Shown piece after piece: positions 33,683-41,902 of a stretch of 64,000 bases of DNA. Each line of letters opens with the position of its first letter. Positions within the stretch are counted from its first letter, which is position 1. A model generated the notes under the pieces. The model ran no database searches, had not been told where the DNA came from, and saw only the letters and a list, made by a program, of their open reading frames with translations. The stretch comes from Rickettsia typhi (GTDB taxonomy: Bacteria > Pseudomonadota > Alphaproteobacteria > Rickettsiales > Deianiraeaceae): contig CAMAVJ010000003.1 of assembly GCA_945861725.1 (NCBI GenBank), forward strand, positions 1 through 64,000, given 5' to 3'. A program made the translations under genes and the position numbers.

Positions 33683-34058
33683 CACCTTTAATATACCAAT
33701 GTCTTTAAATATTGACATAAAAACATTGGATTTCAAATATAAAACACTTTTGTCCGAAGGAGTGGTATCAAGTGACGTTGCTATGGATATTCCCAATTAC
33801 TATAAAGCACTTAGAAACGATTTTTCACGAGGGGAGGAAATTTTAAAAATATACGAAATCGATCAGGGTAGCGTTCAACTTCCAGATGGCTTTCTTGAAA
33901 AAATAATCGACGGAATGGATATTAATGAATTGCAAAACCTTTCTGATGAAATTTACGAAGAAATAAAAGATATTATAGTTACTAAGGAAGTTTCTAAAGA
34001 TTTTTCTATAAAATTCATGATGTACAAATATATTAACAAATCTTTTTTAGGTAATTGA
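33657..34058 (+). CDS. HscB-like co-chaperone lacking the HPD motif
   Basis: A 133-residue protein that follows HscB, the J-domain partner of HscA in Fe-S cluster transfer. The start NPFNTFNIPMSLNIDIKTLDFKY matches the family's F.LFGLP..f.ID...L pattern (quoted in parts). The segment YYKALRNDFSRGEEILKIYEID matches the helix IV 'L.dPl.RAeYLL.l.G.d', and DGFLEKIIDGMDINEL matches the C-terminal three-helix region. The J-domain HPD tripeptide needed to stimulate Hsp70 is absent, and the loop reads LSEGVVSSD. It overlaps its upstream neighbour by 26 bases and lptF/G by four. iscS is 26 kb away. Confidence 0.6.
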   Translation: MTKKKNPFNTFNIPMSLNIDIKTLDFKYKTLLSEGVVSSDVAMDIPNYYKALRNDFSRGEEILKIYEIDQGSVQLPDGFLEKIIDGMDINELQNLSDEIYEEIKDIIVTKEVSKDFSIKFMMYKYINKSFLGN

Positions 34059-35128
34059 TGATAATTGAAAGGTATATAATTAAGCTTTTTTCTCAAAAAC
34101 TATTAAGCACAATTTTAATATGTGCAATTGCATCATTTTTAGTTGATGGCGTTGGGAATGTTTCAAGATGCCTTGGTACCTGTAGCTTAAGTGCGGCCAT
34201 ATTAACATCGGTATATTCATCAATTTTGTTTATAGATAACGCAATATTTTTTATCGTAGCCATATCAACGGTATGGTTCACAATTTCACTTTCAAGAACA
34301 AATCAATTTGTGATAATAACGCTATACTCTAAAAAAAATACGATATTTGTAAAAAGCGTAGTGATTTGCGTGATATCTTTTTCAGTTATATATTTAACAA
34401 TCTTTAGTTCAATACTAATCCCATCGATGAAAAATTATATATCTCAAAACGAGAACCATTCGAGTTCCAACATCGAAAAGATATGGATAAATGCACTTAA
34501 GGTAAATGATGGAATTGTTTCGGGAAATATATATTTTATTAAAAATGTTGAAAGTTACCTTTCTGGGTATAGGTCGGATTTGATATCAATTTACACAATA
34601 TCTGGTGGATACCTCACGTCTTATCAAAAGTTCAACAGACCATTTTTAACATCAAGTGAAAATGGGTTTTTAATGTTTTTATTTCGCGGAGACGATGGTA
34701 AGACGAAAAGAAAAATTGCAAAAGATACATCAGTTAATGACATTAAGAAGGAATTTAAAAAGAATGGAGAGCAGGGTAGCGTAGGTTTGGCCGAGGGTAT
34801 CGTCGTCGCCACAAGTAATCGTGGGTATAGTTACAATGATAAAGCTGATGCTAAAGTTGTCATACTGAAATCTCTTGAAAAGATTATTGGATTTTTTACA
34901 GCAATGATGATTGTTTTTAGTGAGTTTCCAATGTACCATCAAAGAGTTGGTGGCGATATTAGGTATGGAATGTTGAGAGTTATCTCATTTTGCATGACAT
35001 CATACACAATTCCAGAAATACTCAAGATTGTTAATAATTATGGAAATGCTGGTTATGTTGCAAGTTTTACATGTGCATTGGCAATTTTATGCATATTCTT
35101 CAGTAGATTTGTCAAGCATCACAATTAG
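34055..35128 (+). CDS. LptF/LptG family LPS-transport permease
   Basis: Inner-membrane subunit of the LptBFGC transporter that extracts lipopolysaccharide. A 357-residue protein with the family plan: three N-terminal transmembrane segments, a periplasmic beta-rich domain (about residues 130-260) and three C-terminal segments. The start IIERYIIKLFSQKLLSTIL is characteristic. Whether it is LptF or LptG is unclear. It overlaps the HscB-like gene by an ATGA and runs into tsaD with a four-base convergent overlap. Presence implies an LPS-like outer membrane. Confidence 0.78.
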   Translation: MMIIERYIIKLFSQKLLSTILICAIASFLVDGVGNVSRCLGTCSLSAAILTSVYSSILFIDNAIFFIVAISTVWFTISLSRTNQFVIITLYSKKNTIFVKSVVICVISFSVIYLTIFSSILIPSMKNYISQNENHSSSNIEKIWINALKVNDGIVSGNIYFIKNVESYLSGYRSDLISIYTISGGYLTSYQKFNRPFLTSSENGFLMFLFRGDDGKTKRKIAKDTSVNDIKKEFKKNGEQGSVGLAEGIVVATSNRGYSYNDKADAKVVILKSLEKIIGFFTAMMIVFSEFPMYHQRVGGDIRYGMLRVISFCMTSYTIPEILKIVNNYGNAGYVASFTCALAILCIFFSRFVKHHN

Positions 35129-36192
35129 TTAACGCTTCCTGTTGAACTTTTAAACATTAACTCTCCAACGTTTGCAACCATCGCAGAATTGTCCGTGCAA
35201 AGCTCGACTGGTGGTGCACAAAACTTCATCGAATGTTTTAGACAAAAATCCACAAGTCCATCTCGTATAAATTGATTAGAGGCAACTCCACCACAAACTA
35301 CAAAATTTCTGCCGTAAAAATTAAAATCTTTTGCACAATTTTCCAACCTATTGACTAAAATTCGAACAATTGTCGTTTGAAATGAAGCACAGATATCGGC
35401 AACATCTTGGGAAAGTTTAAGATTCTTACCAACACCCGCCGTGAGCTCACTTAGAATGAAGTCAACATCGGTTCCACGTGGAACACCGCTTTCATCAAAA
35501 ACATTTTGTATTAACTTTAAAAATTCAGTCTTAATTCCACTAAGTGAAAAATTGTACGGATCCTTTCCAATAAGTGGAATTTTAAATTTATACCTTTTGC
35601 CATTTCCAAATTTTGCAATCGATTCAATTACAACACCACCTGGGTAGCCAAGTCCAATTGATTTTGAAAGTTTATCAAAAACCTCCCCGATACTATCATC
35701 AATCGTTTTTCCAAGAATTTTATAGCTGCAAACATCGTGAATGTCGTAAATAAATGTATGACCGCCCGATATCAACAGGCAAATGAAATTTTGCGAAACC
35801 CCGTGGGAGATATTACATGTAAATACGTGAGCGATGAGGTGGTTGACGGGAATCATTTTAACCATACCGCCAGTTTTAGCTCTAAGCCCAAATCCTAGCC
35901 TCAATCCGTTTGCAAACATAATTCCCGTCATCAAACTTCCAACGAGCCCGGGATGTGACGTATACGCTATTAAATCGACATCGTCCTTGCCAACGTTGGA
36001 TTCAGTTAGGCACATCTTAAATAGATCTCCAATCTTCACAAGGTGATCCCTTGAGGCAATTTCTGGAACAACTCCGCCATAAATCTTATGGATATCAACT
36101 TGGGAAAATGTTTGCATTGAAAGAATTTTACCACAACTATATAAACAGATGGATGTTTCATCACAAGAAGTTTCTATCCCCAGTGTTATCAT
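35125..36192 (-). CDS. tsaD: tRNA N6-adenosine threonylcarbamoyltransferase TsaD
   Basis: Transfers the threonylcarbamoyl group to A37 of ANN-decoding tRNAs with TsaB and TsaE. ASKHA fold: TLGIETSCDETSICLY at the N-terminus, metal-binding HLIAHV (residues about 120), LLISGGHT, and VVCGGVASNQFIRD near the C-terminus. Length 355 is typical. It shares a 223-base, extremely AT-rich divergent region with mltG. Confidence 0.95.
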   Translation of the reverse strand: MITLGIETSCDETSICLYSCGKILSMQTFSQVDIHKIYGGVVPEIASRDHLVKIGDLFKMCLTESNVGKDDVDLIAYTSHPGLVGSLMTGIMFANGLRLGFGLRAKTGGMVKMIPVNHLIAHVFTCNISHGVSQNFICLLISGGHTFIYDIHDVCSYKILGKTIDDSIGEVFDKLSKSIGLGYPGGVVIESIAKFGNGKRYKFKIPLIGKDPYNFSLSGIKTEFLKLIQNVFDESGVPRGTDVDFILSELTAGVGKNLKLSQDVADICASFQTTIVRILVNRLENCAKDFNFYGRNFVVCGGVASNQFIRDGLVDFCLKHSMKFCAPPVELCTDNSAMVANVGELMFKSSTGSVN

Positions 36193-36415
36193 TTTTTTAT
36201 TTTTTTATTTATTATTATATACTATATCTTGAATAAGAATAAGAATAATGTCTGTTCATTTGTTTGTAAGTTTATAAATATCAATGATATATATGTGTTT
36301 TTTTAAAAATTATGATATATATATGTTAAAAAAATGTTCATAAGTGATTTTTTTTGTTGATAATTGTTTATATGTTGTTGTAAAATTATTGTAGTATCTT
36401 AAAAATGAACAAGTT
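36193..36415. other. AT-rich divergent intergenic region
   Basis: Between tsaD and mltG lie 223 bases of almost pure A/T with ATATAT tracts: GATATATATGTGTTTTTTT and GATATATATATGTTAAAAAA occur within about 30 bases of each other. It must hold both promoters. I see no clear DnaA boxes, dyads or RNA genes. Confidence 0.4.
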
Positions 36416-37369
36416 ATGAACAGAATTTCAATACTTATTGTAAATTTATCGCTGATTTTTTTATGCTTTTTATTTTTTACAACATACAATGTCTTTTTTA
36501 TTATTAAAAAAGACTCTATTGTAAAAATTCGCGGTGGAATGCCTTTGAACAAAGTTATCAACGAATTGCGTAGGGATTCCATTCTTAACCCTATGAATGA
36601 AAAGTTTTTTTTAAGAGCTACGGATGGAAGTGTTAAAGCTGGTCATTACAAAGCATTCAATGGTGAGACTATTTTTGATTTTGCAAGAAGAGTTGTAAGT
36701 GGTGAATCTGAAATGTGCATTGTAACATTCGTTCCTGGAAAAACAGTGAAGCAGTATGTTGAACAGATTAACTCCGATGACAACTTTTACGGTGATGTTA
36801 AAAGAATTCCATATGAAGGTAGCATTTTACCAGAAAGTTACAAGCATAAGTGCCAATCTCAAAGAGAAAAGGTTTTTGAATTTGCACAATATTCAATGAG
36901 TGAATTCGTGGACAATGCCCTAAGGGATTACGATTTCACGAAGTCTCATCTGAAAAGTAAATTTGACGTCCTTATTATGGCCTCCATTATTGAAAAAGAA
37001 ACGGGAATTGTTGAGGAGATGTCAAAAATTTCTTCAGTTTTTCAAAATAGGATGAAAATTGGAATGAAGTTGCAAACTGACCCAACTGTAATTTACCAAG
37101 TTTCTAATGAGGTGGGTTTTTTAGAAAGAAGTTTAACGCTTGATGATTTAAAATCCCGCGGTGCTTGGAACACATACGTTATTTCGGGTCTACCATTGAC
37201 ACCAATATCAAACCCATCAAGGGAGGCGATTTTATCTGCGATGAACCCCGCAAAGACGGATTACCTATTCTTCGTTGCATCAAACAATGGAGGCGGTGGG
37301 CATGTTTTTGCAAAAACTTATGGAGAACATTTGAAAAATGTGGATGCGTATCGGAAATATATTTCGTAA
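36416..37369 (+). CDS. mltG: Endolytic murein transglycosylase MltG
   Basis: Inner-membrane lytic transglycosylase that cuts nascent glycan strands. One N-terminal transmembrane segment (ISILIVNLSLIFLCFLFFTT), a LysM-like domain (VKIRGGMPLNKVINEL), and the YceG catalytic domain with the essential Glu in MASIIEKETG followed by FQNRMKIGMKLQTDPTVIY and TYVISGLPLTPISNPS. Length 317 is normal. With mltA, ftsI and uppS it shows an active peptidoglycan metabolism. Confidence 0.95.
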   Translation: MNRISILIVNLSLIFLCFLFFTTYNVFFIIKKDSIVKIRGGMPLNKVINELRRDSILNPMNEKFFLRATDGSVKAGHYKAFNGETIFDFARRVVSGESEMCIVTFVPGKTVKQYVEQINSDDNFYGDVKRIPYEGSILPESYKHKCQSQREKVFEFAQYSMSEFVDNALRDYDFTKSHLKSKFDVLIMASIIEKETGIVEEMSKISSVFQNRMKIGMKLQTDPTVIYQVSNEVGFLERSLTLDDLKSRGAWNTYVISGLPLTPISNPSREAILSAMNPAKTDYLFFVASNNGGGGHVFAKTYGEHLKNVDAYRKYIS

Positions 37370-37378
37370 TTTTCACAA

Positions 37379-39484
37379 TTATTTATTGGCAATTAAAAAG
37401 CTTTCAATTGATTTACTAACTTTTTTCATTAAATTTCCGCGAACTATTACATGTTCACTTGAGTGCATTTCTTCAAGAGATTTTGTATGGGACTTTATCG
37501 ATTTATAAATTATTATACTAGATTGTGGTGCAACCACTGGGTCATCACTTGAATAGATTATCAACGCATTACATTTGATATTTGGAAGGATTTTTGCCGC
37601 CTCACTCATAAGATTTGATAGCTCAGCCATTGAGGAAAAGTGGTTTATTGCGTAGTTTGTTTTAGGAAAGTATGGTTTATCTATTATGTAGCTTTTGCCA
37701 GATTTTAAAAGCTTTTCAAGCGATCCATTTAACGCTTTTGCAAATTTTACAAAGTTGAATCTTATGTCGCAAAGTTTCAGTGCGGGGTTTATCGTAATAA
37801 TAGATTTAATTGATTCATATTTATTTGCAAGTTTAAGGGCAATTAGTCCGCCAGTTGAAAATCCACATACATCAATTCTTTCGAAGTGTATTGAGAGTAT
37901 TTTGTACGATATATCGCACGACTCCTCCCACTGAAATCTTGTTGTAGTTGCCATATCAAATGGCGAAGTTCCATGACCCTCCATTCTTACGCAGTAGCTT
38001 GAAGAGCCGGTGTTGTTCGTATATTCTTGTGCTATTTTAAGCATTTCTGCTGGCGAAGCTTTGTATCCGTGGATAAAAAGTGTAGCATTTTTATTCAATA
38101 CAACGGATTGCGTTAGCAGTGATTTTGTAACAAATTTTGCCATTCCGTATTGGGCCTCAATTGAGTGTGGTGACTTTGTTAGTTCGTGTTTTCTAAGATA
38201 AATTTCATCAAGGTATGTTAAGCATTTTTTCATCAATTTAAAACTATCCAACGCTGTTGAGCTTTTTATTAAAGATTTGATATTTTTAAAGAAATACAAT
38301 TCGTTTATAAATATTTTTGAGATATTTTCAATTCGAACGTCGTCGAAGTTTTCATATGTATGGAATTTCTCCAAAACGTATATAAAATTTCCTTCAATTT
38401 TTATACAACATTGGCGCTCCAGAAGTGATATTATTTTTTTTATTTTCAAATCGTTAGTGATGTGCTTTAGAATATCTTCGTCACGCAGTCCATCTTCATA
38501 CCTTTGAATGTTGGAGTATTGTTTTAAATTTTGGACGCAGCAAATGATGTAATATGGTATTAAGTCAATTTTAATGTGTTTGTTTTCATTTAAAATCGCA
38601 CACACGATATGTTCGTATGTTATATATGCGTGTTGGTATATTTCGTATGCAATTTTTGTGGAAATTGGCATTCTGTATTTTGATATATTATATTCCAGAG
38701 TTTTTTCGTTTTCAATGCCAAATATATCGAATAAATGTGATGGTTTTTCGGTATATTCTTTAATTTTTATTGGCTTGTGAATTTCAAGAGTGATGCGTGA
38801 ATTTAGTAAAAGTGAGCCTTCAACTATAAATTCCTCCTCCAACCTTCTTGGTAGGGTTTTTGCAAATTTTTTTGCGAGCTTAAGAATTTTATTTTCTTTG
38901 TCTGGGTGAATTGGTGTATAACTTATCGTTACGGGAATTATACAAACGGGGTTCTTTATTGTTTTGTAAACGCCATCGACATCTCCATCAACATTCTCTT
39001 CTTCGAATATTTTTTTTTGTAACATTTCAGCTTTAATTGCCACAACTGAAGCACCAGTTTTAATTGAAAGTTTTGTTTCAAATATTCCATGAGTTATTTC
39101 GCGTTTTCTATCCTTAACCATCATACCTTCGGGGTATATCACCCAATTTGATTCACCACTTGCAATCGATTCGACAATTGTATCATCTCGGTTAAGTGCT
39201 GATGTTGACAGTGCTTTTAAGTTTGTGAGGTATTTACCAAGGTACGATGTGAATAGTGAGGAAAATGCAAGGGAGCGGCAGAATTTTAAATTTGGAGTTT
39301 GATTAAGAATGTATGGAATTATAAACGTTTCAGACCTCGTGAAGTGGTTTGGCGTGAATATGATTGAGGAATTTTGCGTAATATTTTCCAAACCTTTGAC
39401 AGTTGAGTTGAGTTTTATCATCTTCTCAATAGTGAAGATTACTCTGTTTGTTATTCCAATTGTAAGGAATTCTTTAATTTTCAT
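37379..39484 (-). CDS. Fused PlsC-like acyltransferase and alpha/beta hydrolase
   Basis: A 701-residue two-domain protein. Residues about 1-230 resemble lysophospholipid acyltransferases: PNHFTRSETF (the H-x4-D motif with Glu in place of Asp) and VIYPEGMMVKDR (the EGTR-type box). Residues about 230-460 are helical with no motif I know. Residues about 460-701 form an alpha/beta hydrolase: LFIHGYKASPAEM, nucleophile GFSTGG, acidic residue in IYSSDDPVVAP, and the final His in SSEHVIV. It may remodel or deacylate phospholipids or host lipids. It precedes no gene but follows fadE by 11 bases on the same strand, so it probably feeds or draws on the beta-oxidation enzymes. Confidence 0.82.
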   Translation of the reverse strand: MKIKEFLTIGITNRVIFTIEKMIKLNSTVKGLENITQNSSIIFTPNHFTRSETFIIPYILNQTPNLKFCRSLAFSSLFTSYLGKYLTNLKALSTSALNRDDTIVESIASGESNWVIYPEGMMVKDRKREITHGIFETKLSIKTGASVVAIKAEMLQKKIFEEENVDGDVDGVYKTIKNPVCIIPVTISYTPIHPDKENKILKLAKKFAKTLPRRLEEEFIVEGSLLLNSRITLEIHKPIKIKEYTEKPSHLFDIFGIENEKTLEYNISKYRMPISTKIAYEIYQHAYITYEHIVCAILNENKHIKIDLIPYYIICCVQNLKQYSNIQRYEDGLRDEDILKHITNDLKIKKIISLLERQCCIKIEGNFIYVLEKFHTYENFDDVRIENISKIFINELYFFKNIKSLIKSSTALDSFKLMKKCLTYLDEIYLRKHELTKSPHSIEAQYGMAKFVTKSLLTQSVVLNKNATLFIHGYKASPAEMLKIAQEYTNNTGSSSYCVRMEGHGTSPFDMATTTRFQWEESCDISYKILSIHFERIDVCGFSTGGLIALKLANKYESIKSIITINPALKLCDIRFNFVKFAKALNGSLEKLLKSGKSYIIDKPYFPKTNYAINHFSSMAELSNLMSEAAKILPNIKCNALIIYSSDDPVVAPQSSIIIYKSIKSHTKSLEEMHSSEHVIVRGNLMKKVSKSIESFLIANK

Positions 39485-39495
39485 TTTAAAATTCC

Positions 39496-41865
39496 TTAAT
39501 CATTTATTTGAGATTTTAATTCGAAGTTATCTACTTGGATTAGCTCATTACACAAAGCGTTGTAAGTTGTTATATCTTCAAATTCCGTCTGTGAAATTGT
39601 CTCATTTTTCAATGCCTCGCGTGGTGTTGCGTATCCTGATTTTTTTATTTTTCGTTCAATAATTTCCGCGACATCTTTGTGTAAGAATGCTGAAACCATT
39701 TTATGCATTTGTTCTGAGGGGTTTTTTGGAATAAATACCTCTTCGATTAAAATCGTATGGCTTTGTGTGTAATATTTTACAATATTTTCAATATTTTTCC
39801 ACGATGTCTTTTTTTTCACAAGGCTTTTATTTGAAAATGCACCGCATAGTTTTAACACAGCCCCCGTGGCGTTATTTCTTTTGATATTTGTTGAAATATC
39901 GTTAAACGCTTCTTGAATTTTATAAAGATATAAGTCGCAGATATATTCAACAGTTGGAATTTCGTCTTTGTTAAAATTGTTGCTTGTGATTTTCTTTAAA
40001 ACGGCAGAAATTAGCAACATATGTGATGCGATGTCGGCAAATCTTGATGATAGGAACTCTTTACGCTTCAACGTTCCTCCGTAAACAAGAAGAGCGTAGT
40101 CCGTTAGCGTTGCAAATCTTGCTGAAATATAATTCAATTTTGCGTTATATTTTTGAACAATATTTTTTTGTGATGGGCGTGAAAATCTTCCGGAAGTTGC
40201 ACCAAGAAGAAGGGTTCTTGTGCAATTTGATGCAAATGAGTAAATGTGTCCCCATAAATTGTAGTCAAATTCTTTAATATGATTATTTTTAATTGCATGA
40301 ACTTCGTTTAATAAGTAAGGATGGCAACGAATTACACCTTGACCAAACTGCAAAAGACTCCTTGTTAAAACATTTGCCCCCTCAACAGTTATTCCAATTG
40401 GTGAAGCAAGATACAGGTTTGCGAGTAAATTCTTTTCACCCATACAAATTGCCGATCCAGCCAAAATATCCATTCCGTGGTTAATTACATCCCTTGAATG
40501 TTCGGTTGCATGGTATTTAACAATCGCATTTGTTATTGATGGCGTGTGCCCAGAGCCCACTGCCGAAGCGACAAATGTTCGCATTGCATCAATTGCGTAT
40601 GTTTTTGCAAACATATCGGCGATTTTTTCCTGAATTGCTTCGAATTTAATTAGTGGAAGTCCAAATTGTTTCCGAACTGATGCGTGAAATAGTGCAACAT
40701 ATGACGCCAATATTGAGCCACCATAAGAAATTGCCGGAAGGGAAATTCCTCTTCCAACGGCAAGACATTCCATTAGCATTTTCCATCCATTTCCAATTCC
40801 ATCAATTCCACCTATTACACCATTTTCAACGTCAATAACAATATCTTTGCCCCAAAGTGGTGAGTTAATAAATGGAACGCCCATTGGTTTATGCCTCCTT
40901 CCTCGCGTTAATCCTTCAGATTTACCATCAATCAATGCACAAGTTATACCAGAATTGATGTGTGGTGGTAGAAGTTTTTGCGGATCGTTTAACTTAAATG
41001 CAAGACCAATAACGGTTGCAACTCCGCCAAGGGTTATGTATCTTTTTTGGAAATTTAATTTCACTTTAAGTGCCCCATTGGAGTCGCGAAATAGTTCGCC
41101 AGATGCACCAATTGAAGCAGCATCACTTCCAGCCGTTGGTTCAGTGAGTGCAAAACATGGAATATCCGTTCCATTTGCAAGGCGTGGAATGTAGAAATTC
41201 TTTTGTTTTGGTGTTCCGTATTTAAGAATTAATTCAGCGGGACCAAGTGAGTTTGGAACCATCACCGTTATTGACAAAACTTGGGAGCGTGTTGCTAACT
41301 TTGCTACTATTTTACTTTGAGCGAGTGGTGAAAACTCTAAACCTCCGTATCTTTTTGGGATAATCATTCCAAAAAACTTGTTTTTGCGAATATAATTCCA
41401 TACCTCAAGTGGGAGGTCTTGCAATTCATGAATTTGTTGGTCTGTAACCATATTGCAAAGTTCTTCTACTTCGTTGTTCAAAAATTGATGCTCTTCTTCT
41501 GATATTTCATTGTACGGTTCTTTGAGAATTCGTGTAAAATCTGGCTTTCCCGTGAAAAACTCACCTTCAACCCAAACGGTGCCGGCATTAAGTGCGATTT
41601 CTTCTGTTTCAGAAATTTGTGGTAATAGGTTTTTTTTGCGAATTATTTTAAGTAATATTATACTAATTGTGTATCTTCTGATTGCGGGTATTAGTAAAAT
41701 TAGTGATAGTGGGAGTGTGATATAGAGTGATTGTGGGTAAAAAGTCCACAAAAGTCCGTTTATTGTTATCGCAAGAACTACCCCAGAAAGGCGGTTGTAT
41801 AGTGAAATAATACTAATTAGCGTGAGGAGGAGAGTCATTGACGAGATGATTTGAATTGATGTCAT
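39496..41865 (-). CDS. fadE: Acyl-CoA dehydrogenase FadE-type
   Basis: First step of beta-oxidation: FAD-dependent oxidation of acyl-CoA to enoyl-CoA. A 789-residue protein of the large gammaproteobacterial FadE type: N-terminal hydrophobic anchors (about residues 1-70), acyl-CoA dehydrogenase core with FGMIIPKRYGGLEFSPLA, CFALTEPTAGSDAAS and YGGSILASYVALFHAS, then the extra FadE C-terminal region. This type differs from the short (about 380 residues) ETF-linked dehydrogenases more common in alphaproteobacteria, hinting at transfer. It is the third gene of the minus-strand fad cluster. Confidence 0.9.
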   Translation of the reverse strand: MTSIQIISSMTLLLTLISIISLYNRLSGVVLAITINGLLWTFYPQSLYITLPLSLILLIPAIRRYTISIILLKIIRKKNLLPQISETEEIALNAGTVWVEGEFFTGKPDFTRILKEPYNEISEEEHQFLNNEVEELCNMVTDQQIHELQDLPLEVWNYIRKNKFFGMIIPKRYGGLEFSPLAQSKIVAKLATRSQVLSITVMVPNSLGPAELILKYGTPKQKNFYIPRLANGTDIPCFALTEPTAGSDAASIGASGELFRDSNGALKVKLNFQKRYITLGGVATVIGLAFKLNDPQKLLPPHINSGITCALIDGKSEGLTRGRRHKPMGVPFINSPLWGKDIVIDVENGVIGGIDGIGNGWKMLMECLAVGRGISLPAISYGGSILASYVALFHASVRKQFGLPLIKFEAIQEKIADMFAKTYAIDAMRTFVASAVGSGHTPSITNAIVKYHATEHSRDVINHGMDILAGSAICMGEKNLLANLYLASPIGITVEGANVLTRSLLQFGQGVIRCHPYLLNEVHAIKNNHIKEFDYNLWGHIYSFASNCTRTLLLGATSGRFSRPSQKNIVQKYNAKLNYISARFATLTDYALLVYGGTLKRKEFLSSRFADIASHMLLISAVLKKITSNNFNKDEIPTVEYICDLYLYKIQEAFNDISTNIKRNNATGAVLKLCGAFSNKSLVKKKTSWKNIENIVKYYTQSHTILIEEVFIPKNPSEQMHKMVSAFLHKDVAEIIERKIKKSGYATPREALKNETISQTEFEDITTYNALCNELIQVDNFELKSQIND

Positions 41866-41902
41866 AAATTGTGTTAATTAATTTGTGTATGTCAAAAATG
41901 TG

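Noticed and set aside
36193..36415. Replication origin in the very AT-rich gap
   Set aside because: No convincing DnaA boxes, and neither flanking gene is origin-associated in a diagnostic way.
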